This document shows, piece after piece, positions 27,501 to 35,680 of a DNA stretch of 64,000 nt. Within the stretch, counting starts at the first letter, position 1; every line of letters begins with the position of its first letter. A program made the translations under genes and the position numbers. The notes under the pieces were generated by a model. The model had not been told where the DNA came from, made no database searches, and saw only the letters and a list, made by a program, of their open reading frames with translations. The DNA is from Mucilaginibacter sp. L3T2-6 (GTDB lineage: Bacteria; Bacteroidota; Bacteroidia; Sphingobacteriales; Sphingobacteriaceae), in assembly GCF_030519355.1 (NCBI RefSeq), contig NZ_JAUMKC010000013.1:102476-166475 (forward strand), read 5' to 3'.

Positions 27501-27686
27501 GCCTTTAACGCCTACGGAAACGCCAGGCAGTGTTTCGTTTGTCTGGCTGTCGGTTACTTTACCGGTTACCGTTACAGCCGTTCCCTGTGCCAGCGCTAAA
27601 TTGCTGAACATTAATGTCATCGCTGCCAGTGCGATCAGACTTTTTAAACAGGAAGTAAATTTTTGAAAGTAAAATTTTTTTCTCAT
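24582..27686 (-). CDS. SusC/RagA-family TonB-linked outer membrane transporter
   Basis: A 1034-residue TonB-dependent transporter. It has a signal peptide of about 33 residues (ending NLALAQG), a carboxypeptidase-regulatory-like domain at about residues 38-115, a plug domain at about 120-240 (VIRGISDITGSNQPLYVIDGIP) and a 22-stranded barrel ending in FGLNLNVKF with the terminal phenylalanine needed for assembly. No N-terminal FecR-interacting extension is present, so control by a dedicated anti-sigma factor is unlikely. It pairs with the SusD-like lipoprotein just downstream to import a nutrient across the outer membrane. Confidence 0.93.
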   Translation of the reverse strand: MRKKFYFQKFTSCLKSLIALAAMTLMFSNLALAQGTAVTVTGKVTDSQTNETLPGVSVGVKGTTNGVVTDANGGYSIIADGSATLVFKYIGYSTAEVPISGKTTINVKLAPSAEQLKDVVVTALNIKKERRALGYSVTEVKGSSLTEARETNFVNSLEGRVAGVNVSNVATGPGGSANVIIRGISDITGSNQPLYVIDGIPMQNTNYRQTDVGGGYGGADGGDGTINVNPDDIENISILKGAAATALYGYRGSKGVILITTKSGKNAKGLGVEINSNYVIESVIDNTDWQKVYGQGSAGNKPASGDEAFELGLSSWGPKLDGTPVFQFDGVERPYSAVTGNMKRFYKNGAARTNAVSFSKTLGDDGSLRFSASDLDNKSIIPNAGYKQQSFSLSTNYKLDKHLDLQLKAQYINAFTHNRPSVSDAAGSLNFAPMFLPANVNINSLYPGYKADGSENQFLDDAYTTNPYFVAYKFINNTSRNRFIGSADAKYTFDNGLYLEFRVGEDYFADRNIIVTPNGTAYQPDGAMTDENIKSTELNMDAIIGKNFKINKDFGLNVLAGVNSRRQVTDQLDATGNTFQTPYLYTVGNLASPTEYSSNPVVVNKSVYSTLDFSYKNFLYLTATGRNDWYSTLAPGKTNYFYPSLSGSFVISELLHAQWLDLGKLRLGYANVGGEADSPYQTLLGYNNVGNLSGHAIGNIANGGTVPNNALEPSSAKEFEIGAEIAMFKNRLHFDVSYYDKKISKEVIPAVTSKTSGYDAVLLNSGEIENKGIEFLVSGTPVKTQNFSWTETLNISYNDNKVLSLSNGSSNYPLGYSRAGEDEGVGIAYMSQVVGKSAYQIFALDPARNASGKPVIDPATGAPDPSLATYKDLGSGISPLTTGLTTDLHYKHINLSVLVDGKWGGKIFSGTNYYGYLFGLSKETLPGRDIKYGTEELNPQDYYAAMSNNGSMFLYNASFIKLRQVVLGYTFPAAMFKNKIQGITISAVARNLWTIMKHTPNIDPESNYSNGPQGIEQATVPYTRTFGLNLNVKF

Positions 27687-27998
27687 AGAATGGGATTGGG
27701 GTAAAGAGTAAAAATTTAGTGAATTAAGAGCAGGACGGTAAAGAACGATTGATTCGGAATAGTTAACTGCAACAGCAATTAAATTGCGTGCTTAGAAAGG
27801 CATGATAAATATATTGTTAAAATTAAATGAAAAAGCTATGCGGATCAGAGATTTATTGTACCATGTTCGTTACGAAAATCCCCTTGACGATACGATTAGC
27901 GGCGATTTGTGCGTATAAATAACAGGCGGGAGTTTGCCGGGAATTTGCTAACTTCCACCAGTTTTCATAAGCCGTAACTTAAAAATCTTACTTTATTA
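27687..27998. other. divergent intergenic region, SusC and cytochrome
   Basis: A 312-base AT-rich region between the leftward SusC gene and the rightward cytochrome gene. It should hold both promoters, but no clean TAnnTTTG box, ECF-type pair, inverted repeat or small gene was found. Confidence 0.5.
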
Positions 27999-29048
27999 AT
28001 GTATCACGGGCGTCCCAACGATAATCTTGACAAGGCCGTTAAGACGGCTGGTTATATCGTTCGTGCGAGTACCTTAATGTGTTTGATTGTTATTTTTTTC
28101 TGTTTAATTTTTACTAATGACGCAGACCAGTCAGCGGTTGTTGCAGCAAATGATAATTTATTACCTGAAAGATTAGTTCCATTTGATGCATGGCATGCAC
28201 CAGATACTTCCGTTATCCCATCAGGCAAGCGGGGAAGAATGATTAAGTATGGCAGGGAGTTAATTATGCGCACCGCAGTTTATTTCGGGCCAAAGGGGAC
28301 TATCGCTCACTTAAGCAACGGAATGAATTGCCAGAATTGTCATATAAACGGCGGCACGCGACTATACGGCAATAATTTTGCAAGCTTTATATCAACCTAT
28401 CCTAAAATAAGCAACCGGTCAGGACAACTTGAACTACCCGCCGAACGTATAGCAGAATGTTTTACCCGAAGCCTGAACGGCAAATCGCCGGACACTGCCT
28501 CGGGAGAAATACAGGCCATGCTTTACTACATGAGGTGGGTAGGTAAAGATGTAAAGAAGAATGCAAAACTTTTTGGTGAGGCTACAGAGAAACTGCCTTA
28601 TTTAAATGTCGCAGCCAATGCAGAAAAAGGACGGCTGGTTTACAGGGCTAAGTGCCAGAGCTGTCATGGCGGCAACGGTCAGGGTTTGCTGGCTGCTGAC
28701 AAAATCTCATATATCTATCCGCCACTTTGGGGGCCGCATAGTTATAGTGATGGGGCCGGAATGTACCGATTAAGCAACCTGGCCGGTTTTGTAAAAAATA
28801 ATATGCCTTTGGGCGCTACCTACGAGACGCCTCAGCTTAGCGATGAAGAGGCGTGGAATGTTGCCGCCTTTATTAATAGCCAGCCCCGGGCGCACCGCGA
28901 CCAACACAACGATTATATCAACCTTTCAAAAAAACCGGTGGATGCACCATTTGGACCTTATATTGACACCTTCAGCGAAAGGCAGCATAAGTTCGGACCG
29001 TTTAAGCCGATATTGGTTTATCAGAGAACACATACTTTAAAAAAGTAA
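27999..29048 (+). CDS. dihaem cytochrome c of the TsdA (thiosulfate dehydrogenase-like) type
   Basis: A 349-residue protein with an N-terminal membrane anchor (about residues 22-43, VRASTLMCLIVIFFCLIF) and two class I cytochrome c domains. The first haem site is CQNCH (C111, C114, H115) in LSNGMNCQNCHINGG, the pattern of TsdA-like N-terminal domains. The second is CQSCH (C219, C222, H223) followed by GGNGQG. TsdA enzymes join two thiosulfates to tetrathionate; relatives serve as general electron carriers. Whether the active-site cysteine ligand of true TsdA is kept could not be decided. It faces away from the SusC gene. Confidence 0.75.
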   Translation: MYHGRPNDNLDKAVKTAGYIVRASTLMCLIVIFFCLIFTNDADQSAVVAANDNLLPERLVPFDAWHAPDTSVIPSGKRGRMIKYGRELIMRTAVYFGPKGTIAHLSNGMNCQNCHINGGTRLYGNNFASFISTYPKISNRSGQLELPAERIAECFTRSLNGKSPDTASGEIQAMLYYMRWVGKDVKKNAKLFGEATEKLPYLNVAANAEKGRLVYRAKCQSCHGGNGQGLLAADKISYIYPPLWGPHSYSDGAGMYRLSNLAGFVKNNMPLGATYETPQLSDEEAWNVAAFINSQPRAHRDQHNDYINLSKKPVDAPFGPYIDTFSERQHKFGPFKPILVYQRTHTLKK

Positions 29049-29125
29049 AACTTTAAAGCAGTGCTGCCGGCATGGCCCTGTTGCTTTTGAGTGGATATTA
29101 CAGTTTTATCTCTGTTAAATTTTAT

Positions 29126-29133
29126 TAGTTTTG
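29126..29133 (+). promoter_or_regulatory. candidate -7 box before the GH116 gene
   Basis: TAGTTTTG fits the Bacteroidota TAnnTTTG -7 box and lies 45 bases before the start codon. No good -33 element is at the right distance, so the call is weak. Confidence 0.35.
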
Positions 29134-29178
29134 ATGATATAACCAATTACCAGCAGCCAATTTAACTGAAGATTATTT

Positions 29179-31800
29179 ATGAAGAATAAATCCGACCGGA
29201 GGGATTTTTTGAAAAATGTCGGCTTGGGCAGTGCCGCTGCCGTGCTGCCGTTAAACGCATTGAGTTTTAAAAGCGCTGATGAAATAAAGGAGGGGACTGA
29301 AGCTAAACAAACTGTAACACCAGGTAAGCGCGCCTACAACGGTGCCTATACGGGGCAGCAGCTTAACCGTGTCGCTTTCCCGATAGGAGGGCTTGGAGCC
29401 GGAATGTTTTGTATGGAAGGGACGGGCGCTATTTCGCATATGTCAGTAAGGAACAAGCCTGAGATTTTTAACGAGCCCGGAATGTTTGCAGCAATTTGTG
29501 TGAAAGGAATAAAAAACGGGGCAAAGCTACTGGAAGGGCCGGTACCTGACTGGAAGAAGTTTGGCTTCCGTGACGCGGCAAACGGGGCAGGCGGGGCTAC
29601 CACCGGGTTACCTCGCTTTCATAGAGCAGCTTTTAAAGCACAGTTCCCTTTTGGATACCTGGATATTTCGGACGACGATTTACCGTTGAAGGTTCAAATC
29701 ACCGGTTGGAGCCCTTTTATTCCAACTGACGATGACAATTCCAGCCTGCCGGTTGGCGCAATGGAATATCAATTTATCAATACAGCAAATGCCGAAACAG
29801 AAGTTGTATTCTCTTTCAACACAAAAAATTTTCTTGCATTCTGGAAAGGTGAGGACAAAATCAGCGCATTAAAAAATGGGTTTGTTATGACGCAAAAAGG
29901 TACTAAGGAAAAGCCTTTGCGTTCAGACTTTGCGATCTTTACAGATGAAAAAGATACCATAGTTGACCACTGCTGGTTTCGCGGCGGCTGGTGGGACCCG
30001 GTCACTATGGCCTGGAACGAAATTAAAAACGGTAACACAAAAGCTAATCCTCCGGTTCCAAGCGATGCTCCGGGTGCAAGTTTGTACGTTCCGTTTAAGC
30101 TTGGGCCCGGTAAGGAAAAGACTATCAGGATAATGATGGCCTGGTATACACCGGACTCGGAGCTTACATTTGGCGAGATGGGCACGCGTAAAGAAAACTG
30201 CACCCCCGCCGATGGCTGTTGCAATTCTCCGGGTGACATTGGGCTGGATAAATATGATAAGGACTTTAACGGTAAGTTTTACAAGCCCTGGTATAGCAGC
30301 CGTTTTGCCAGCGTGGATGATGTTGCCAGTTATTGGCTGAAGAATTATGATGACCTGAGACAGAAATCTACTCTTTTTAAAGATGCTTTTTTCTCATCAA
30401 CGCTGCCCCCCGAGGTCATGGAAGCAGTAGCGTCGAATCTGTCGATATTGAAGTCGCCAACGGTAATGCGGCAATACGATGGCAGATTATGGAGTTATGA
30501 AGGTTGTGCTGATGATAATGGCTGCTGCCATGGTTCATGCACCCATGTTTGGAATTATGCGCAGGCTATCCCGCATTTATTCCCCGCCCTTGAAAGAAGT
30601 TTAAGGCATACTGAGTTTTGCGAAAGCCAGGATGTTAACGGACATCAGACTTTTAGGGCCAACTTGCCCATACAGCCTACCAAACACGATTTTCATGCAG
30701 CGGCCGACGGGCAACTGGGCGGCATAATGAAAGTTCACCGGGAATGGCGTATTCATGGCGACGATACATGGTTGCAGAAAATGTACCCGATGGTAAAAAC
30801 CAGCTTGGTTTATTGCATCGCAACCTGGGACCCGAGACACCGGGGAGCAATAGAAGAACCGCACCATAATACCTATGATATAGAATTTTGGGGTGGCGAC
30901 GGTATGCACACCAGTTTTTATATTGGCGCTTTGAATGCTATGATCGCTATGGGCAGGCATTTAAAACAAGATGTGAACAAATATGAGGAGTTGGCGGTAA
31001 GGGCAAAAAAATTGTTAGAAAGCGAACTATATGATGGAGAGTATTTTATCCAGGAGATAAATTATAAGGGACTGAATGCGAAGAATCCGGCTACGGCAAA
31101 ATCATTTGGAGGGGATTACTCAAAAGAAGCACAGGAACTGATGGAAAAAGAGGGGCCTAAATATCAATATGGAAAAGGGTGCTTATCAGATGGAATATTG
31201 GGCGCATGGATTGGCCGCATGTGTGCTGTACAGGAGACCATCGATGCGGATAAGATAAAAAGCCACCTTATGGCGGTGCATACATATAATTTAAAAACTA
31301 ATTTAAGCGAACATGCCAACCCGCAGCGACCTACGTATGCTTTGGGCGATGAGGGCGGCTTACTGTTATGTACATGGCCGAAAGGGGGGAAACTGTCATT
31401 GCCGTTTGTTTACAGCGACGAAGTGTGGACTGGGATTGAGCACCAGGTAGCATCGCACCTGATGCTGATGGGTAAGGTACAGGAAGGCCTGGAAATAGTA
31501 AGAGCTTCACGCGACAGGTACGATGGTAAGATCCGTAATCCGTTTAACGAATACGAATGCGGCAGCTGGTACGCCAGGGCTTTATCAAGTTACGGATATC
31601 TGCAGGCTTTAACAGGCGTTCGCTATGATGCTGTAGATAAAACCCTTCACATCGACTCGAAAATCGGTGATTTTACCAGTTTTCTTTCGACCGAAACAGG
31701 GTTCGGTACAGTAAGTCTTCACCAGGGGAAACCTTCGGTGAACATTGTATACGGCTCAATTAAGGTTGATAAGACTTTTATTTCAGGCAAAAGAGTTTAA
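29179..31800 (+). CDS. GH116 beta-glucosidase (glucosylceramidase/GBA2-like), Tat-exported
   Basis: An 873-residue enzyme of glycoside hydrolase family 116. The N-terminus has a twin-arginine signal (SDRRDFLKNVGLGSAAAV). A GBA2-type N-terminal beta domain spans about residues 50-340, followed by an (alpha/alpha)6 catalytic barrel. From alignment to known family members, E441 in SYEGC is the likely nucleophile and D567 in HNTYDIEFWG the likely acid/base. A cysteine-rich stretch (DDNGCCHGSCTHVWNY) marks this Bacteroidota subgroup. It would release glucose or a similar sugar from beta-linked glycosides or lipids in the periplasm. Substrate is not determined. Confidence 0.87.
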   Translation: MKNKSDRRDFLKNVGLGSAAAVLPLNALSFKSADEIKEGTEAKQTVTPGKRAYNGAYTGQQLNRVAFPIGGLGAGMFCMEGTGAISHMSVRNKPEIFNEPGMFAAICVKGIKNGAKLLEGPVPDWKKFGFRDAANGAGGATTGLPRFHRAAFKAQFPFGYLDISDDDLPLKVQITGWSPFIPTDDDNSSLPVGAMEYQFINTANAETEVVFSFNTKNFLAFWKGEDKISALKNGFVMTQKGTKEKPLRSDFAIFTDEKDTIVDHCWFRGGWWDPVTMAWNEIKNGNTKANPPVPSDAPGASLYVPFKLGPGKEKTIRIMMAWYTPDSELTFGEMGTRKENCTPADGCCNSPGDIGLDKYDKDFNGKFYKPWYSSRFASVDDVASYWLKNYDDLRQKSTLFKDAFFSSTLPPEVMEAVASNLSILKSPTVMRQYDGRLWSYEGCADDNGCCHGSCTHVWNYAQAIPHLFPALERSLRHTEFCESQDVNGHQTFRANLPIQPTKHDFHAAADGQLGGIMKVHREWRIHGDDTWLQKMYPMVKTSLVYCIATWDPRHRGAIEEPHHNTYDIEFWGGDGMHTSFYIGALNAMIAMGRHLKQDVNKYEELAVRAKKLLESELYDGEYFIQEINYKGLNAKNPATAKSFGGDYSKEAQELMEKEGPKYQYGKGCLSDGILGAWIGRMCAVQETIDADKIKSHLMAVHTYNLKTNLSEHANPQRPTYALGDEGGLLLCTWPKGGKLSLPFVYSDEVWTGIEHQVASHLMLMGKVQEGLEIVRASRDRYDGKIRNPFNEYECGSWYARALSSYGYLQALTGVRYDAVDKTLHIDSKIGDFTSFLSTETGFGTVSLHQGKPSVNIVYGSIKVDKTFISGKRV

Positions 31801-31825
31801 ATTTTTCAAATGAGAAAGTCTATTT

Positions 31826-31844
31826 AGTTGCAAAAGCTGCAACT
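31826..31844. repeat. perfect inverted repeat between GH116 and FKBP genes
   Basis: AGTTGCA (31826-31832) and TGCAACT (31838-31844) flank a 5-base spacer. No T run follows, so it is not a clear terminator. It could be a protein site or an RNA hairpin. Confidence 0.4.
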
Positions 31845-31915
31845 GCCTTAAAGACTATGCTGAATCAGTTGAATAGCTATAAAACCGGAAAAAATGTGAT
31901 ATATTATAAATTGTT

Positions 31916-32239
31916 ATGAAGATAGAAGCAAATATGGTGGTATCTCTTCGTTTTGTAATGAAAAACGAGGCTGGCGAGACAGTAGAAGATATTATGCAAC
32001 ACCCACCGGTGCACTATCTGCATGGTTCCGGCAACATTTTGCCTCCATTGGAAAAAGGTGTTGAAGGATTAATGGGCGGCGATAGGAAATACCTCGAATT
32101 TACCATCGAAAACGGGGAGTCATACAGTATGGATGTGATTATCGATAACATCAGGCTTGCCACCCCAGAAGAACTGGAGGCGGGTAAGCCCCAGGAAAAA
32201 ACAACCGACCCGGCCTGTGGGCCAGGCTGTTGTTGTTGA
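31916..32239 (+). CDS. short FKBP-type prolyl isomerase, SlyD-like, with Cys-rich tail
   Basis: A 107-residue cytoplasmic protein related to SlyD-type FKBP isomerases: the HYLHGSGNILPPLEKGVEGLMGGD segment (residues 35-58) matches the conserved FKBP flap region. It is much shorter than E. coli SlyD (196 residues) because the insert-in-flap chaperone domain appears to be missing between residues 58 and 64. The end CGPGCCC (residues 101-107) is a likely metal site, a compact parallel to the His/Cys-rich tail of SlyD. It may handle nickel, copper or zinc and assist folding. Isomerase activity is uncertain given the shortened fold. Confidence 0.72.
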   Translation: MKIEANMVVSLRFVMKNEAGETVEDIMQHPPVHYLHGSGNILPPLEKGVEGLMGGDRKYLEFTIENGESYSMDVIIDNIRLATPEELEAGKPQEKTTDPACGPGCCC

Positions 32240-32244
32240 ATGTG

Positions 32245-33141
32245 CTATGCCCTGTTTTTATCACGGTATAGAGTTGGCGATACTTCCATCATCCTGGTAA
32301 ACATCCTCGAAAAATAATACTGATCGGCTATGCCCAGGTTAAGGGCAATTTCCTTGACCGGCATGTTGGTGAACGAAAGGTACTGGCAGGCTTTTTGAAT
32401 TTTTAACTGGTTAAAATATTCGATGGGCGAATGCCCTGTTTTAGCTTTGAATATAGCAGAAAAATGCGACTGCGAGAGATTAACACACGAGGCGAGTTCA
32501 TTAAGTTTTAGCGTCGAATTAATTTTGCTCTGCATGTATCTAATGATTTTGGCTAAGAGGTCATCTTCTGACTGCTCTGCGCGGCTGAATTTGTTTTCGT
32601 AGATAAGCGAGGACAAAAAATGTGAGAAAATCATATTTACATAGCGTAATGTATCTTCGCTATAGCCTTTCTCCAAATGCCGGCATATCTCGTCAAAAAG
32701 TTTTACCCGGTGGTCATCAAAAGATAGGTGCGGTTTATAATCTTCAGAATTTTTCAGAATCAAGTCGACGACAAAGTCCGATGCATCGCCTTTAAAGTGC
32801 AGCCAGTAAATAGTCCATGGCTTAAGCTTATCTGCTGCGTAGCGGTGTGCTGTCCAGGCTGGTATCGCTATAAATTGGGATGCTGAAAGTGTTATAACCT
32901 TGCCATCCAGTTCCAACCAGCCGCTGCCATCGGTACAATAGATAATTATGTGCTGGTCGATACCTTCAGGACGCTCTGCATAATGGTGCCGTGCTTTTGG
33001 ATAATAGCCGATATCGGTAATATAAACGTGCCTCGTGACTGGGTCGGTACTTAAAAAACCGGAAATTATCGTTCGCGGAAGCACCATAAGCCGCTGCCCG
33101 CTGAATCCTTCCTGTAGCCTGGTGTCGTGGTTCATTTGCAT
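32245..33141 (-). CDS. AraC-family transcriptional regulator
   Basis: A 298-residue regulator with an N-terminal cupin-like sensor domain (about residues 30-170, including PEGIDQHIIIYCTDGSGWLEL and the IPAWTAHRYAA turn) and a C-terminal pair of helix-turn-helix motifs (residues 200-298, with SQSHFSAIFKAKTGHSPIEYF and ADQYYFSRMFTRMMEVSP). AraC proteins of this build bind a sugar and activate nearby catabolic genes. It is divergent from galM, and the 124 bases between them carry a long palindrome, so it very likely controls the sugar operon that follows. Confidence 0.9.
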   Translation of the reverse strand: MQMNHDTRLQEGFSGQRLMVLPRTIISGFLSTDPVTRHVYITDIGYYPKARHHYAERPEGIDQHIIIYCTDGSGWLELDGKVITLSASQFIAIPAWTAHRYAADKLKPWTIYWLHFKGDASDFVVDLILKNSEDYKPHLSFDDHRVKLFDEICRHLEKGYSEDTLRYVNMIFSHFLSSLIYENKFSRAEQSEDDLLAKIIRYMQSKINSTLKLNELASCVNLSQSHFSAIFKAKTGHSPIEYFNQLKIQKACQYLSFTNMPVKEIALNLGIADQYYFSRMFTRMMEVSPTLYRDKNRA

Positions 33142-33200
33142 ATTCTAAGGTACCATTAATCGTAAAATAATCCATCAATTTCATAAATTCCGCTATTTAA

Positions 33201-33220
33201 TGTGGTTTTATAAAACCGCA
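33201..33220. promoter_or_regulatory. palindromic operator candidate
   Basis: GGTTTTATAAAACC (33204-33217) is a perfect 14-base palindrome. Three further outer base pairs (TG-T/G-CA, one a G-T) extend it to 20 bases. It lies midway between the divergent AraC regulator and galM genes and may be a regulator site. Confidence 0.55.
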
Positions 33221-33225
33221 ATTTT

Positions 33226-33242
33226 ATCTAAATCAATTAGAT
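33226..33242. promoter_or_regulatory. second inverted repeat in the AraC-galM region
   Basis: ATCTAA (33226-33231) and TTAGAT (33237-33242) flank 5 bases. It starts 6 bases after the longer palindrome and 24 bases before galM, where an activator or repressor could act. Confidence 0.4.
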
Positions 33243-33265
33243 CCGTCGATAAGGTATAATTCCCG

Positions 33266-34285
33266 ATGATTACTTTTAGAAGTTTTGGCGCTTCGCAGGA
33301 ACGCGAACTGGTATTGTTTAAGCTGACGAATAAAAACGGGTGTTATGCCGAACTGACTAACTATGGCGCCGCGATTGTTTCAATCGTTGTGCATGACAGA
33401 TGCGGCAAACCGGGCAATGTTGTGCTGGGTTTTAACCAACCACAAGGCTACCTTGATGATACGTGTTATATAGGTTCAACTATCGGGCGCTTTGCAAACC
33501 GGATAGCCAACGCGCGTTTCATATTGGATGGAAAACAGTACCGGCTTGAAGCCAATGATAATGGCAACAGCAATCATGGCGGGAGCAGCGGCTTTAACTT
33601 TCGTATTTTTGATTATGAAATAGCAGGCGAGTCGCTAATCTTTAAGCTTACCAGTATCGATGGTGACGGCGGCTTTCCCGGTAAACTGGATTTGCAGATG
33701 GTGTATGAGTGGACGGATAGCGATCAGCTTAAAATAACTTATCTTGCCGGGACTGATAAACCTACCGTAGCTAATTTTACCAACCATGCTTATTTTAATC
33801 TCTCTGGCAAGGCGGGTAGCATGATTGACCATCACTTAACCATAAACGGGGATATGATTTTGGAAGCTGATAAAAGTTATATTCCTACCGGACAGGTAAT
33901 TAGTGCGGGATTAAAGAGATTTTGCGATGATGTGATCGGTAAAAAAATGCATGAATGCGGCATAAAAGGTTTTAACGATTATTACATATTAAATGACGGC
34001 GGCGCCGGCTTAAAACAAGCGGCAATACTTGTGCACCCGGCTAGCGGCAGGGTGATGAATATCTACACCACTTACCCCGGACTAATGTTTTATACCGGCG
34101 ATTACCTGGAAAGCGTTTATCCCGGCCATTGGGGTAAGCCATACCGGTCATTTGACGGCCTTTGCCTGGAATGCCAGCTTTATCCTGATGCGCCCAATCA
34201 TCCGCACTTTCCATCTGCAAGGCTGTATCCGGGTGAAGCATATCACCACCAAATAATTTACGAATTCACAATAAGGGATAAATAA
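33266..34285 (+). CDS. galM: aldose 1-epimerase (mutarotase)
   Basis: A 339-residue GalM-family mutarotase that interconverts alpha and beta anomers of free sugars in the cytoplasm. Family landmarks are IGRFANRIANARF near residue 76, the histidine in NSNHGGSSGFNFR near residue 97, TNHAYFNLSG with the catalytic histidine near residue 175, and the catalytic glutamate region LCLECQLYPDAPNHPHFPS near residue 300. No signal peptide is seen. It opens the rightward sugar operon; the MFS porter starts 6 bases later. In this setting it may act on the imported sugar and not specifically on galactose. Confidence 0.9.
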   Translation: MITFRSFGASQERELVLFKLTNKNGCYAELTNYGAAIVSIVVHDRCGKPGNVVLGFNQPQGYLDDTCYIGSTIGRFANRIANARFILDGKQYRLEANDNGNSNHGGSSGFNFRIFDYEIAGESLIFKLTSIDGDGGFPGKLDLQMVYEWTDSDQLKITYLAGTDKPTVANFTNHAYFNLSGKAGSMIDHHLTINGDMILEADKSYIPTGQVISAGLKRFCDDVIGKKMHECGIKGFNDYYILNDGGAGLKQAAILVHPASGRVMNIYTTYPGLMFYTGDYLESVYPGHWGKPYRSFDGLCLECQLYPDAPNHPHFPSARLYPGEAYHHQIIYEFTIRDK

Positions 34286-34291
34286 TTTAAC

Positions 34292-35635
34292 ATGAGCCAG
34301 ACAGGAATATTTAACAGCCGGTACATCGTCGGCATCTCGTTTATCTCCGCTCTTGGCGGCTATCTGTTCGGGTTTGATTTTGCGGTGATATCAGGCGCTT
34401 TGCCGTTTTTACGCACACAATTTGCCCTGGATGCCGTATGGGAAGGGTTTTTAACCGGTTCACTGGCACTTGGCTGTATCGCAGGATGCCTTATAGCCGG
34501 AGGGGTGGCTGATAGATACGGTCGCAAGCCGGGGTTGATGGCGGCTGCTATAATTTTCGCGGTATCATCTCTGGGCATAGCAGTCACAAACACGTTAACA
34601 TTGTTTATCATTATGCGATTCGCAGCAGGTATTGGCGTGGGAATGGCGAGCATGTTGTGTCCCCTTTATATTGCTGAGATTTCTCCGGCGCAAGTACGCG
34701 GAAGGAATGTTGCCATCAATCAGCTTACCGTGGTAATTGGCATATTGATCACTAATTTGGTTAATTACTTTTTGGCTGATAAAGGTGCGGACTCATGGCG
34801 CTGGATGTTTGGATTAGGTGTAGTTCCGTCTGCTGTTTTTTTAACCGGCGTTTTATGGTTGCCCGAAAGTCCACGATGGCTGATAAAGGCCGGCAGAGAG
34901 GAGGATGCCAGGAAGGTTCTCAATAAAATAGGCTCCCAGCAATTCGCGCAACAAACTTTCAGCGCCATAGAGAATTCAATGGAAGGCGCCCCAAAGCAAT
35001 CTTACAAAGCGGTGTTCGAAAAAAGCGTACGACCAGCGGTAATTGTGGGCATAACGCTGGCAATATTCCAGCAGTTTTGCGGAATAAATGTGGTCTTTAA
35101 TTACACTTCCACCATATTTGAATCTGTTGGCGCAAACCTTAACCGGCAGCTTTTTGAGACAGTGGCAATAGGTGTAGTAAACCTGGTATTTACGCTGCTG
35201 GCTATGTGGCAGGTAGACAAGCTTGGCCGCAGGCCATTGATGCTCGGCGGCGCACTTGGACTGTCGATCCTTTATATCGTATTAGCACTGCTGTTGCAGA
35301 ACAAAGCTCCTGTGGGGTTACTTTCGGTATTTGTGTTGCTTGCTATCAGCACTTATGCCATGTCGCTGGCCCCCGTAACCTGGGTGCTCATATCTGAAAT
35401 ATTTCCCAATAAGATCCGTGGATTAGCATCTTCTGTAGCTGTAGTTTCGTTATGGGGCGCATACTTTATTTTGGTTTTCACGTTCCCCATACTTGCAAAA
35501 AAACTGGGTGCATTTGGCCCGTTTTACTTATATGCATGTATTTGTTTCCTGGGTTTCCTGTTTGTGAAAAAGAAAGTTAGAGAGACGAAAGGGCAGACAT
35601 TAGAGGAACTGGAGCAGCATTTGGTCAGGCACTAA
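34292..35635 (+). CDS. MFS sugar porter family transporter
   Basis: A 447-residue major facilitator of the sugar porter family (XylE/GLUT-like) with 12 predicted helices. Signatures are GGYLFGFDFAVISGAL in helix 1, DRYGRKP in loop 2-3, PESPRWLIKAGRE after helix 6, QQFCGINVVFNYTS in helix 7 and DKLGRRPLM in loop 8-9. It should bring a monosaccharide into the cell with protons. A second sugar symporter of the FucP type lies 6 kb downstream, so the locus may use two sugars or a sugar and its lactone. Confidence 0.92.
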   Translation: MSQTGIFNSRYIVGISFISALGGYLFGFDFAVISGALPFLRTQFALDAVWEGFLTGSLALGCIAGCLIAGGVADRYGRKPGLMAAAIIFAVSSLGIAVTNTLTLFIIMRFAAGIGVGMASMLCPLYIAEISPAQVRGRNVAINQLTVVIGILITNLVNYFLADKGADSWRWMFGLGVVPSAVFLTGVLWLPESPRWLIKAGREEDARKVLNKIGSQQFAQQTFSAIENSMEGAPKQSYKAVFEKSVRPAVIVGITLAIFQQFCGINVVFNYTSTIFESVGANLNRQLFETVAIGVVNLVFTLLAMWQVDKLGRRPLMLGGALGLSILYIVLALLLQNKAPVGLLSVFVLLAISTYAMSLAPVTWVLISEIFPNKIRGLASSVAVVSLWGAYFILVFTFPILAKKLGAFGPFYLYACICFLGFLFVKKKVRETKGQTLEELEQHLVRH

Positions 35636-35680
35636 TTTAATAGCCCTCCCATAAATTAATAAACCATAATCAGCACAAAC

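Noticed and set aside
29769..30239. 156-codon antisense frame in the GH116 gene
   Set aside because: It is a shadow of the GH116 coding sequence with no recognisable product.
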